DNA of 64,000 bases, from IMG/VR virus record IMGVR_UViG_3300010885_044017, positions 62,001 to 126,000 of that record; one strand, 5' to 3'. Of this stretch, positions 8,614 to 16,707 are shown piece by piece. This DNA is from a virus. The first letter of the stretch is position 1. Every line of letters starts with the position of its first letter. The position numbers and the translations under genes were made by a program. The notes under the pieces were generated by a model, which was not told the origin of the DNA, did no database searches, and worked only from the letters and a program-made list of their open reading frames with translations.

Positions 8614-9439
8614 AATATTCCGTTAACTCTTGGGTGGCATAGGTTTTGTCATGGTAGTGTACTGGATGATATTGATTCAAGTTGTTGATACGTACAACAT
8701 TGCCATCACGTTCATGCACCACTGTGTCCAACCAACTCTGTGTGTCGCTCCAGCCGTTGAAGCCTGACTTCATGTGTACAAAATTTATAAAGTCCATACT
8801 GGGCATAGTAACTGCATCTGTGCCCACTGTCAATGCGGCAATGGCATATATCACATCTGTGCTGGGAGTTTCTTCTGCACAGTTCTTCAATTGCTCTTGA
8901 TACAGATCCCAACACTGTGAAATCAAACCAGCTGTGTTGAAAAAATCCGCTGCCTGTCTTGAATATCTAAAATACATCAAACCGTTGTACACATCGGGTA
9001 AATTATTTTCATCAAACAACTGTCGGTATTTTCTTACACCGGATAGTATGCCGCGATAATTTTTAGCACCAGTGCTGAGACAAACATCGCGTAATCTAAA
9101 TGCTGTCCACCAGTGATCTATGCTTCGCGTAAACAACAGATCGCTTTCCAACTTGACAGTTTCTTTAAACGGAGTAAGAGCAAACACTTGATACTCGTTG
9201 GCAAATCTAGCAGTGGTGGTGTTGTGATCCACAGGTAAATCAATGATGTAATCAAACGTTTTGGTATGGCGATCTTCTACCAGAGCACGAGTTTCAGCGT
9301 CCACTATGACAGCATAACTGTTGTTCTTTTGCGTGGCTTTGACATTCAAGCACTGCAAGTAAGCCAGTTCTAGGTAATTCACTTCTTCAGTATTTTGTGC
9401 AAAGGTAACGAACCCTTGCGGTTCTTTATGCTGACTCAA
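8594..9439 (-). CDS. Glycosyltransferase-like protein (GT8-like, ESD in place of DXD)
   Basis: This 281-residue protein has a GT-A-like first half: a FVTFAQNT strand, a YAVIVDAETR segment, then VKLESDLLF with Glu98-Ser99-Asp100 where GT8 enzymes have DXD. A later NGLMYFR segment and a Asp/Ala-rich helix resemble the acceptor half of the same family. It is a diverged paralogue of the next gene (9426-10250), which keeps a standard DTD. The Asp-to-Glu change at the first metal ligand could preserve metal binding or mark a different donor. The start overlaps its upstream neighbour by 14 bases. It is probably cytoplasmic. The exact substrate cannot be told from sequence. Confidence 0.7.
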   Translation of the reverse strand: MSQHKEPQGFVTFAQNTEEVNYLELAYLQCLNVKATQKNNSYAVIVDAETRALVEDRHTKTFDYIIDLPVDHNTTTARFANEYQVFALTPFKETVKLESDLLFTRSIDHWWTAFRLRDVCLSTGAKNYRGILSGVRKYRQLFDENNLPDVYNGLMYFRYSRQAADFFNTAGLISQCWDLYQEQLKNCAEETPSTDVIYAIAALTVGTDAVTMPSMDFINFVHMKSGFNGWSDTQSWLDTVVHERDGNVVRINNLNQYHPVHYHDKTYATQELTEYYESRRT

Positions 9440-10250
9440 TTATTGCCTCTACCAGTTGTTGAAAATTATCGCTTTGTAAATATTCTTTATCCATCACGTG
9501 TATGCATTGCCGGGGTACAACTATTGCCGTGGCCTGATGATAAATTCTAATTTGCGAATTTATCATTGCCATCCGTTCTATCTTTTGATCAACAGTAAAC
9601 ATGCTCCAGGGTATGCCTTGCGATGCATTCACTGTGTACCCGTTCAATATTATATTGGCTATGGCAAAAGCATAATCATTTCTGTAACTTGTTTCGTGTA
9701 TACTGTACAAACTTTTATAGTAGGAATAGTTTCTTTGCACACGACCAATTAAATCGAAAAACAATCGAGCACGTTCACTGCGTCTAAATAACGCCACAGT
9801 GGCCCAAACAAATGGCAAGGAATTCACTCCCATGGTGCTAGTGTCTATACCCTTTGCTGTTCGATTATCATGCATCAATTTGTAATCAAACTCCGTGGCC
9901 CACAGTTTCAATATGCTGTGGTCCAGTACTAGATAATCTGTATCCAGCAATACTGTTTCATCATAGGGCGATAGTTGGTATGCCAGGTATCTACCAAAGT
10001 TACGCCATTCCACTGGTTGATTGTTTAAGTCGTTGCGAACATTGCCACCGATGGTGTCGACTCTTATGATTTCATCGTATGCAAATTTGGGTTCAGCGGC
10101 GTGGTCAGTGATCAATGTGATGGGTAATTGTAAATGATGTGCAGTTAATCTACTAGTTTGATCTGCTATGGCAACATAATCAACTGTAGCTGTGTTAAAT
10201 GCAAATACTACAACACCCTTAGATTTTTCTAAGTTGTTTAATTTCTGCAT
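9426..10250 (-). CDS. Glycosyltransferase (GT8-like)
   Basis: This 274-residue protein has the GT8-type pattern: VVVFAFNT at the first strand, ITLITDH near 45-50, and ETVLLDTDYLV with the metal-binding Asp103-Thr104-Asp105. After these come MGVNSLPFVWATVALF and a helix rich in aromatic residues. The C-terminal IRIYHQA segment places a histidine where GT8 enzymes bind the metal. It should transfer a sugar from a nucleotide-sugar donor in the cytoplasm. It is the first glycosyltransferase of the operon and overlaps the small leading gene by 32 bases, so a slightly later start cannot be excluded; the chosen ATG leaves about 10 residues before the first strand. Confidence 0.75.
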   Translation of the reverse strand: MQKLNNLEKSKGVVVFAFNTATVDYVAIADQTSRLTAHHLQLPITLITDHAAEPKFAYDEIIRVDTIGGNVRNDLNNQPVEWRNFGRYLAYQLSPYDETVLLDTDYLVLDHSILKLWATEFDYKLMHDNRTAKGIDTSTMGVNSLPFVWATVALFRRSERARLFFDLIGRVQRNYSYYKSLYSIHETSYRNDYAFAIANIILNGYTVNASQGIPWSMFTVDQKIERMAMINSQIRIYHQATAIVVPRQCIHVMDKEYLQSDNFQQLVEAIIESA

Positions 10251-10533
10251 GTTGTTGGTGCCAGGTATTCATTGCTTGTTGATAGTGCTGTTCGCAAATA
10301 GTACGAAACTCATCGCGGTCAACTTCGATTGGATTATGATATGTATCTTCTATGTACAAGGTATCAGCACGATAAGTGGCAACAAATGCCAACAGTTCTT
10401 GTGTAACTTTAAATAATCCACCGTTGTATGCCACGTGCAAATCTGTTTGGATTTTTTCTCTCAGTATTGTTTTGTTAACGTGATAATCGGTGGCTCTGCG
10501 TATTTCGGCAGTGAGTTTTTCTAGTTCAGTCAT
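10219..10533 (-). CDS. Hypothetical helical protein leading the accessory operon
   Basis: This 104-residue protein is unrecognised by function. It starts with a charged helix (TELEKLTAEIRRA), has a central YNGGLFKVTQELLAF helix and a YIEDTYHNPIEVDRDEF segment, and ends in a Gln/His-rich helix. There are no cysteines that would suggest metal binding beyond one near the end. It is the first gene after the likely boundary with the fibre genes and has a possible sigma-70-type promoter just upstream. It overlaps the next gene by 32 bases. The size and composition resemble small proteins frequently found in T4-like aquatic phages, but no role can be assigned. Confidence 0.68.
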   Translation of the reverse strand: MTELEKLTAEIRRATDYHVNKTILREKIQTDLHVAYNGGLFKVTQELLAFVATYRADTLYIEDTYHNPIEVDRDEFRTICEQHYQQAMNTWHQQHAEIKQLRKI

Positions 10534-10539
10534 ATTGCT

Positions 10540-10568
10540 ATTGTAACATTAAAAGCCAATCCAATCAA
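10540..10568 (-). promoter_or_regulatory. Candidate sigma-70-type promoter for the accessory operon
   Basis: Read on the minus strand, TTGATT (10568-10563) is followed after exactly 17 bases by TACAAT (10545-10540). This matches the -35/-10 layout at 9 of 12 consensus positions. Transcription would start at about the ATG of the gene at 10533, giving a leaderless or nearly leaderless message. It lies in the only gap between the fibre genes and the accessory operon. The match could be chance. Confidence 0.3.
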
Positions 10569-10583
10569 CACTATTGGTTGATT
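10563..10583 (-). terminator. Candidate weak terminator hairpin after the fibre genes
   Basis: A perfect 7-bp inverted repeat (10563-10569 with 10577-10583) encloses a 7-base loop, four bases beyond the stop of the gene ending at 10587. On the minus strand it is followed within a few bases by a short TTTT run, so it is at best a weak intrinsic terminator. It overlaps the candidate -35 element of the next operon. Confidence 0.3.
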
Positions 10584-10586
10584 GAA

Positions 10587-11483
10587 TTAGGATATGGTGG
10601 GAGTGCCCCACACATTGGATAAATATGTGGATTCTGGGGGTGTGATGTCTACTCTACTGGTTATATTGAGACTTATTGTGTCGTCCCAAGTGTGGTCCGC
10701 TACTAAGTAACTAATATAAAAATAAACCTGGCTACCATTGGCTCCAGAGGTTGTATCGATGGTAGGAGTGTACAAGCCAATTGATGCAGCATCGGCAGTG
10801 TAGGCTGCTGTTGTGTCAGTTACAGATATAATATTTGTATTAGAAGTTCCTTGATTTCTGTATCCAAATGCAGTGTTATTGGTATTTAATGTAATACCCG
10901 AACCTGAACGTCCAGTATTGGTTGTGTTTCTCACTGTGACTCCGCCCAGTCCTGTGATTAATCTTGCCAGGCTTGAACTGGAACCTGATCCATTGCTGCT
11001 GTTGGTGCCCAGAACCAAAGTCAGCTGTCCGCCGGCATTGAAAAAGTATCTAGCAGCTTGAACACTGGAAAAAGTTACACCTCGACTAAAACCAGTATTA
11101 ACACCTGTGGTACTTGAAACACCTAGAGTAAATGTTGATCCAGTCACTGTGGTTCCCTGTGTGGCATACAAAGCAGCATTGGTGTAAGTGGTGTTGATTT
11201 GAGTTGCCAAGGTACTCAGATAGTTGATGGTAGAGCCAGCAGTGGTGGCACTAATGCCCGATCCAACTCCACTTTGATGATTTCTCACGTTGTTTAATGT
11301 GTTGATCATCGTAGCCCACTGAGTAGCTGTCACTGTTCCGCTTTGACTAACAGTGGATAATGCAGTTTGACCATAGCCAACGGCTCCTGATCCTGTGCTC
11401 CAAACAGTGTTTAATTGGTTTGAGCCATTTAAAAAGTTATTATAATCCGAGGCTTCAATCAAGCCACCTTGTGCATACGACAT
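10587..11483 (-). CDS. Virion structural / fibre-like protein
   Basis: This 298-residue protein is rich in Ser, Thr, Gly and Asn with almost no charge, typical of phage fibre or appendage proteins. The start (MSYAQGGLIEASDYNNFL) resembles virion proteins seen in T4-like phages of aquatic bacteria. The C-terminal part (YFYISYLVADHTWDDTISLNI) looks like a beta-sandwich. It lies last in the fibre block, ten bases after the next fibre gene's stop. A receptor-binding or decoration role is inferred from composition and position only. Confidence 0.65.
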   Translation of the reverse strand: MSYAQGGLIEASDYNNFLNGSNQLNTVWSTGSGAVGYGQTALSTVSQSGTVTATQWATMINTLNNVRNHQSGVGSGISATTAGSTINYLSTLATQINTTYTNAALYATQGTTVTGSTFTLGVSSTTGVNTGFSRGVTFSSVQAARYFFNAGGQLTLVLGTNSSNGSGSSSSLARLITGLGGVTVRNTTNTGRSGSGITLNTNNTAFGYRNQGTSNTNIISVTDTTAAYTADAASIGLYTPTIDTTSGANGSQVYFYISYLVADHTWDDTISLNITSRVDITPPESTYLSNVWGTPTIS

Positions 11484-11492
11484 TTTTATTCC

Positions 11493-12824
11493 TTACGAAT
11501 TTAGTTTTACCACAGCTTCGATTGTGCCTGATCCCGAATCTAGTTTATCTTCCAATGCTCGCCCAATTACATTCCATGCGGTAATTTCATTACGTGCACC
11601 GGCTCTTGCCCTACCGTTTCCTGCTGAAACTAATCTATCACCTTTGCGTACAACACCGGTTACTTGAACAGGAACACGACCTTGTACTGCCACAGGAGGA
11701 TGTGTTTCGTTTGACCCAGCTCCAGAATTCATTAAGTAAGCTGCTTTAGTACTTATGACTCCAAACACACTTTCACTTAATTCTTGATCAACTACTGTAA
11801 TTTCTGCCGAGCCACCCAATGCCACCACTGTGCCCGCTGTCATGGGCTGATCTGCGGCAAAACGTTCAGCTAAGTCAGCGTATTGTGCGTGTATTGCTGT
11901 GCCATAAATGTTGTTCCACCAGGCTGTGGTTGAACCTAAATTGTATGTTAAATTAGCTGTAGGAGTTATGTTGCCTGCGGTGGTAACTGTGGTAAATGCA
12001 CCCGCGGCCGGAGTTGCATTGCCAACAATACCATTGAAACTGCCACTGGTTAAAGTTGTAAATGCTCCTGTGCTGGGCACAGCATTGCCAATTGGGGTGG
12101 AGTTGATGGCTGCAAAACTAGCAACTCCGCTGTTGCTGACAGTGGCAATGGGCGAACCATTTAAAGTTGCGGTGCCGGTTATTGCCAACCCTTGTCCAGA
12201 AATACTACCTCCAATGGTAACATTATTGGCTATGGTAAATCCTGGTGCTATTGTAGTTTGACCCAATACTGGCGTTGACACAGTGAATGAGGTTGACTCT
12301 GTACTAACCACTGCAGCAAGTTTGTTGTTGACCACAAGGTTACCCACATTGTGTATTGCTGAAAGTGGGTCTGTTAATTGATTGTTTACAAATTGTGTCA
12401 CAGCTGAACCTGGAGGAATAGCCGGGCCGATGGTAATCCAGGCAGTTCCGCTGTAAACATTTAATGTACTGGCAGTGGTATTCCACCAAAGATCTCCGGC
12501 TATGGCATTACTTGGACTGGTGCTACCCGGAGCAGAATGTGCTATTTCTTTCCAAGCTGTGCCATTATAAACTTTTAACACAGCGTTTGAAGTATCCCAC
12601 CAAATTTGTCCAGTGGTTGGGCTAACAGGTGCAGTACTGTAGGCAAAATTTTCCAATAATTTTATGAAATTTTCGTTTAGGTAAAATCCATAACTGGCTT
12701 TGTTTTTTCCAATTAAATTGACACTGGCCACAGCAGCGTTGGCATCGATGTCTGGTCCGTTGGCTACACCATCAGCTAAATTTATTAAAGTAGATCCGTT
12801 TGTTTTTGTTAAGCTATACGCCAT
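11493..12824 (-). CDS. Fibre-like virion protein with repeated N-terminal module and C-terminal peptidase G2-like domain
   Basis: The first ~75 residues (L-x-DG-x-A-x-GPDI, LIGKN-x-ASYG, NENFIKLLENFAY) are shared with 14808-15968, so the two are paralogues. Two copies of a W(W/Y)(D/N)T-x4-LKVY-x-GTAW-type repeat follow near residues 73-95 and 112-135. The middle is low-complexity Gly/Thr/Ala. The last ~150 residues (AQYADLAERF, GTVVALGG, ESVFGVIS, PVAVQGRVPVQVTG) resemble the domain fold of peptidase G2/pre-neck appendage C-termini, which can be chaperone-like and self-cleaving in some phages; cleavage here is not shown. It probably forms a trimeric fibre. It sits in the fibre block, transcribed with its neighbours. 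Confidence 0.75.
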   Translation of the reverse strand: MAYSLTKTNGSTLINLADGVANGPDIDANAAVASVNLIGKNKASYGFYLNENFIKLLENFAYSTAPVSPTTGQIWWDTSNAVLKVYNGTAWKEIAHSAPGSTSPSNAIAGDLWWNTTASTLNVYSGTAWITIGPAIPPGSAVTQFVNNQLTDPLSAIHNVGNLVVNNKLAAVVSTESTSFTVSTPVLGQTTIAPGFTIANNVTIGGSISGQGLAITGTATLNGSPIATVSNSGVASFAAINSTPIGNAVPSTGAFTTLTSGSFNGIVGNATPAAGAFTTVTTAGNITPTANLTYNLGSTTAWWNNIYGTAIHAQYADLAERFAADQPMTAGTVVALGGSAEITVVDQELSESVFGVISTKAAYLMNSGAGSNETHPPVAVQGRVPVQVTGVVRKGDRLVSAGNGRARAGARNEITAWNVIGRALEDKLDSGSGTIEAVVKLNS

Positions 12825-12848
12825 AGAAAATTTCCATATTAATGTTAT

Positions 12849-14804
12849 TTACCACGAGAACGACACATAACCATTACCACCCGAGGCAGCTGTTGGGCCT
12901 CCGTTGTAATTAGTGCCGGTGTTCAATGCCGCCAAAGTATTCCATAATTCTGATCCGCTTGGGTTTACGATTTGTGCTGATATTGCTGCTGGTCCGCCGT
13001 AGTTTGTACCAGTTACAGTTATAGTGTGAGATCCAGCAGAAACATAAACTGAAGCACTATCTACTCCTCCCCAACTAGAGGGGTTGTCTAATACCTCCGT
13101 GCCATCAATGCTAATAAAACCAGCATTATCAATACTTATATTAAATGTATAGTTGCCCGAGGTCGGGAAGTTTAAAGTGGTACTGTAACTCACTGTAGCG
13201 ACATCGTATGGTCCGCCGATCCAAATGCCATAAGTAGATATAAAACTATTCCAAACACCAGCTTCTTGTCCTGTAGCATACCATCCGCTGTCACCACTTT
13301 GACCTGACTGACTCCATCCACCTAATACTATATCAGCACCGTCACTGCCCGAATAAGCACCGTTGTCTCCGCCTACCAGTCCGCCACCGGACCCACCGTT
13401 TGATCCGCCTCCACCTCCGCCTCCGCCTCCACCGTCACCGGGATAGTCTTGTCCTGCACCACCAGCAGTACTGCCACTGGAACTGTAGCCCGATCTTCCT
13501 CGTCCGGCACTGTGCCAGCCACCGCCACCACCACCACCACCTCCACCGGCTACTGCCATAGGTGATCCATTTTTTAATATAACTGTGGCGCCACCTCCGC
13601 CACCACCACCGCCCGATACTCCACCTGAGCCGGCATTACCGCCTCGCCCGCCATCGTATGTACCATTGCCCCATCCGCCGGGCCCACTGCCTACAGGAGA
13701 TTGATTGCTGGAGTATCCACCCGAGCCACCACCACCAATGTAAAATGTTAAGGTATCCCCGGGTACCACATTAAGTGGCCCAGAGATTAAATGTCCAGTA
13801 AAGCCAGCATGCCCGGGACTAGCGTCATTACCTCCACCACCGCCACCGCCGCCCAGGGCTGTAACATTGATGCTTAGTACTCCCGCAGGTACAGTCCAAG
13901 TGTAGGTGCCAACTGTAGTAAAATTTTCACTGCCATGAGCAGCCAATACGTTGAGTGTCACTGGAACTGTGTATGTGTTTTTGCTACGTGCATTACTATT
14001 AACAACAAATTGATCTTGATATGTGCCGGCTTTCAAATTGGCCAGTGTGATAGCTCTGCTGACGGAATTGCCAGAGAATGTAGTAAAATTGGCACCAATG
14101 TTGCCAACAAAATTAGCAACTTGTGTATAAGTGCCAGAAGTGATGCCGGACACCACAAGATTGGCACCAGTGCCAGAATTGGTAATGGTCAATGTGTCCG
14201 AACTGGTGGTTCCTTGATAGTAAGTGTATCCGTTATTAGCTGGTCCAGGCACTGTTGTGATGTCGCTGTAGCCGGCCAGCACTGTGGTGGTAATGGGTAT
14301 CACTGTTTGATTGCCAGGCCAATAGGCAACATTACCGTCTGAGCCAAAGTATCCAGTGTCATTGACAAAGGTAATGTTGCCTGTGCTGGTGCCCACGGCT
14401 TTGCCATAAACATTAGCAACAACAGATCCAGTGCCACCTGTATCTATGGTGTAGGGTACACCACTATTCATGCCTGACAGGTTCACTGTGGTTATGGTTT
14501 TTACACCATCGTAGGCAATTACATTGGCAATAGTTAAAGCCCTATCGCCAATATTTGTAAAATTTATAGTTTGAAAAGCCGGACGCCAGTTCTGATATAC
14601 TTCAACTGTGAATGATGTGGGGGTGGCAGTATTGACACCGGCCGGTGTGGGATAAACTCTTTCCCACACTCCATCCGAGCGTTTAGTCCACGCTGTTTTT
14701 ACTGCGATCCAAGTACCCGCAGAGTTTTTATACCAAAGACTCTTTATGGGTTTCCATGCGGAACCTTGTTTGATTCTAGTTAGGCCGTATGGTAGATAGG
14801 TCAT
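12849..14804 (-). CDS. Polyglycine-rich adhesin/fibre protein with PA14-like C-terminal region
   Basis: The 651-residue protein starts with short W-x-PIKSLWYKNSAGTW-type repeats. Immunoglobulin-like sandwich segments follow (TNIGDRALTI and LTITNSGTGANLVVSGI). Residues ~310-490 are extraordinarily glycine-rich, with many runs of 5-9 Gly separated by short loops. Such polyglycine clusters recall the receptor-binding tip of T-even gp38 adhesins, where loops between Gly-rich motifs set specificity. Residues ~515-610 (YNVSI-like strands, DNAGFISIDG, AGSHTITVTG) resemble a PA14-type carbohydrate-binding sandwich. The end, GNGYVSFSW, matches the VPFTVSW end of 16708-17388, implying a shared terminal module. 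I infer that this is a host-recognition adhesin. Confidence 0.72.
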   Translation of the reverse strand: MTYLPYGLTRIKQGSAWKPIKSLWYKNSAGTWIAVKTAWTKRSDGVWERVYPTPAGVNTATPTSFTVEVYQNWRPAFQTINFTNIGDRALTIANVIAYDGVKTITTVNLSGMNSGVPYTIDTGGTGSVVANVYGKAVGTSTGNITFVNDTGYFGSDGNVAYWPGNQTVIPITTTVLAGYSDITTVPGPANNGYTYYQGTTSSDTLTITNSGTGANLVVSGITSGTYTQVANFVGNIGANFTTFSGNSVSRAITLANLKAGTYQDQFVVNSNARSKNTYTVPVTLNVLAAHGSENFTTVGTYTWTVPAGVLSINVTALGGGGGGGGNDASPGHAGFTGHLISGPLNVVPGDTLTFYIGGGGSGGYSSNQSPVGSGPGGWGNGTYDGGRGGNAGSGGVSGGGGGGGGATVILKNGSPMAVAGGGGGGGGGGWHSAGRGRSGYSSSGSTAGGAGQDYPGDGGGGGGGGGGSNGGSGGGLVGGDNGAYSGSDGADIVLGGWSQSGQSGDSGWYATGQEAGVWNSFISTYGIWIGGPYDVATVSYSTTLNFPTSGNYTFNISIDNAGFISIDGTEVLDNPSSWGGVDSASVYVSAGSHTITVTGTNYGGPAAISAQIVNPSGSELWNTLAALNTGTNYNGGPTAASGGNGYVSFSW

Positions 14805-14807
14805 AGT

Positions 14808-15968
14808 TTAGATTTGAAACCAAAAATCTCCCACACTACCATCTAATACAGTGGGAGTCACTGTGCTGACAAATTGATGACTGCCTTGCCACAGTGCCTG
14901 TGTACTGGCCGCAATGGCCGCTTGTGTAAATGCTGTTGTTGCAATTCTAGTGGTGTTGTCTGTAGCTACAGGTGTAGTCGAGTTGGGAGTACCTGTTAGT
15001 GTTGCACTGGCTATGGGTGCCAATGGAGTAGTTGCTGTGACTATGCTGGTGTCAACATAATTTTTTGTTGCAACACCTGTGTTAGAGATGGGATCTCCTG
15101 CCACTGTTACTAACCCAGTTGCACCATCAATCGTTACAGTTGGTGTAGTAATTCCACTAACATTGTTGTATAAAGTGATATTGGCACCTAGTACAGGATT
15201 GCCGATGGAAGCTGCACCGCCCGGGGCTGATTTAAATGTAAAGTTTCCGCCACCGATTGATATGTTGGCCGCAAAGGAGGAAGTGATGTCAGTTCTTGCA
15301 TAGTTGGTAGCAACAATGTTGCCCAAGTTTTGACTGTTAGTGGCTGTACCAATGAAAATGCCTGAAAGGGCAGTGCTCATGTTGATACCTGTTTGTATTG
15401 TAGCAAATCCTGTCAAGGCTGACAGTGGAGTAAAAGCTGCATCGTTGCTAATAATACTGGTTATCACACCATTGATATACATTTTAATCACAGTGTGACT
15501 GATATTGCCGGTATCTATTATGTGATCAACAATGGCACCAGAAACGCCATCCACTTGACTGTAACCAGGACCAATTGTAGTCCAAGTGCTGCCGTTGAAC
15601 ATTTTAAGTTGATAATTTACCGTGTCCCACCATTCAGCACCAATGACTGTTGAAGTGGGTTGTGTGTCTGACACAGTTAGTGGACTCACTGCTGTCCATG
15701 TGTTGCCCGAATATACCTTTAAGAAACTAGTGGATGTATCGTACCATATTTCTCCTGTCAAAGGATTTAACGGTGGAGTATCATAGGCAAAATTTTGTAA
15801 TAATTTTATAAAATTTTCATTTTGTATCAAACCGTATGTGGCATAATTTTTACCAATCAAATTGATGTCAGTTTTATTTAATCCGGGGTTGACATCAGGT
15901 CCGTCGGCTGTGCCGTCGGGTAACTGTAATATTATTGTTCCATCTGTTTGGGTAATAGTATAGCTCAT
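14808..15968 (-). CDS. Fibre-like virion protein, paralogue of 11493-12824
   Basis: This 386-residue protein shares the N-terminal module DG-x-ADGPDV, LIGKNYATYG, NENFIKLLQNFAYDTPPL with 11493-12824, including the WYDTSTSFLKVYSGNTW repeat and a second WWDTVNYQLKMFNGSTW copy. The rest is low-complexity Thr/Ala/Ile-rich sequence with SIGNPVLGAN-like beta segments. It lacks the peptidase G2-like C-terminus of its paralogue and ends in LDGSVGDFWFQI, similar to the SDGDIWYRI end of 17392-18438. The gene pair flanks the polyglycine adhesin, so duplication around it is likely. It is probably a trimeric fibre or fibre-tip component. Confidence 0.72.
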   Translation of the reverse strand: MSYTITQTDGTIILQLPDGTADGPDVNPGLNKTDINLIGKNYATYGLIQNENFIKLLQNFAYDTPPLNPLTGEIWYDTSTSFLKVYSGNTWTAVSPLTVSDTQPTSTVIGAEWWDTVNYQLKMFNGSTWTTIGPGYSQVDGVSGAIVDHIIDTGNISHTVIKMYINGVITSIISNDAAFTPLSALTGFATIQTGINMSTALSGIFIGTATNSQNLGNIVATNYARTDITSSFAANISIGGGNFTFKSAPGGAASIGNPVLGANITLYNNVSGITTPTVTIDGATGLVTVAGDPISNTGVATKNYVDTSIVTATTPLAPIASATLTGTPNSTTPVATDNTTRIATTAFTQAAIAASTQALWQGSHQFVSTVTPTVLDGSVGDFWFQI

Positions 15969-15976
15969 GTTTTATC

Positions 15977-16669
15977 CTAGCTTAAATTAGTTAAAGTTTG
16001 GATTCTCACTGTGTAATCAACTTGAATCAATCTGTTCAATGCTTTTTGTACTGGATGGAAAATCACATGCGTCAACAAGGGTCCAGCATCAGATGTAAAT
16101 GTTCCACTGCCCGATACATCTGTTGTTCCAGCGGGATCTCTGCCTACAAGGCCCAATTCATCAAATGTGTATGTATCTGCCAGGGTTTGACTGTTGTCAA
16201 ATGCACTTTGGCCAGCAGGCTCACCGTAGTCTAGCAAGCAACTCACCAATATATCAGTGTAAACTGTGCCGGGCACATGACGAATTTGTATGTAGTTTCT
16301 TGTGGGGTCTAGATTGGCACTGGTTGTGTCATCAACAATTTTACTATAAGTGGGATTGTACAAGTTACTGTTTTGAGTAGTGGTGTTGGGTGGCAAATAA
16401 GTAATAACTCCGGTTGGATCTATACTGGATCCACCGTTGCCAAATCGCATTTCATAGATGAAATTACCGTTTGTTCCATTTTTATTGGACAAACAGTAGG
16501 CAATGGCTTGACTGATGTTTTCGTAGTGTATGGCATTTGATTTATCCACCAAAACTTCTTTGGTTTCTGGATCAGAAATTTTGATATGTCCACGAACATA
16601 TATTCCGCCTACATCGTCGGGTTGACGTTCTGGCTGTGTAGTTTTGGGTTGTTGAGTAGTGTGTGTCAT
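15977..16669 (-). CDS. Virion-associated protein of unknown function
   Basis: An ATG at 16669 gives 230 residues. An in-frame start at 16750 would add 27 residues but would run 43 bases into the upstream gene and across a late-promoter motif, so 16669 is preferred; an AGG lies about 7 bases upstream of it. The protein begins with a polar Thr/Gln/Pro-rich tail, then DVGGIYVRGHIKISDPETKEVLVDKSNAIHYEN in parts, and MRFGNGGSSIDPTG further on. It ends VDYTVRIQTLTNLS. No cysteine or catalytic motif is evident. The position inside the fibre block and the beta-rich pattern favour a baseplate or fibre-attachment component. Confidence 0.62.
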   Translation of the reverse strand: MTHTTQQPKTTQPERQPDDVGGIYVRGHIKISDPETKEVLVDKSNAIHYENISQAIAYCLSNKNGTNGNFIYEMRFGNGGSSIDPTGVITYLPPNTTTQNSNLYNPTYSKIVDDTTSANLDPTRNYIQIRHVPGTVYTDILVSCLLDYGEPAGQSAFDNSQTLADTYTFDELGLVGRDPAGTTDVSGSGTFTSDAGPLLTHVIFHPVQKALNRLIQVDYTVRIQTLTNLS

Positions 16670-16691
16670 AAGGTACCTAATTATATCTATA

Positions 16692-16699
16692 TATTTATT
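16692..16699 (-). promoter_or_regulatory. Late-promoter-like element AATAAATA
   Basis: AATAAATA on the minus strand differs from the T4 late consensus TATAAATA at one base. It lies 23 bases upstream of the ATG at 16669, in the gap between two structural genes. It supports that start and suggests recognition by a gp55-type sigma factor. Confidence 0.5.
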
Positions 16700-16707
16700 G
16701 TGTTTTA

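Noticed and set aside
13330-13860. Periodic GGN/CCN repeats that could be mistaken for a CRISPR array or minisatellite
   Set aside because: They are codon repeats for polyglycine, with no uniform direct repeats or spacers.
13935-14342. 135-codon plus-strand frame inside the polyglycine adhesin gene
   Set aside because: It is antisense to a clear coding gene, has no ribosome binding site and reads as low-complexity shadow sequence of the opposite strand.
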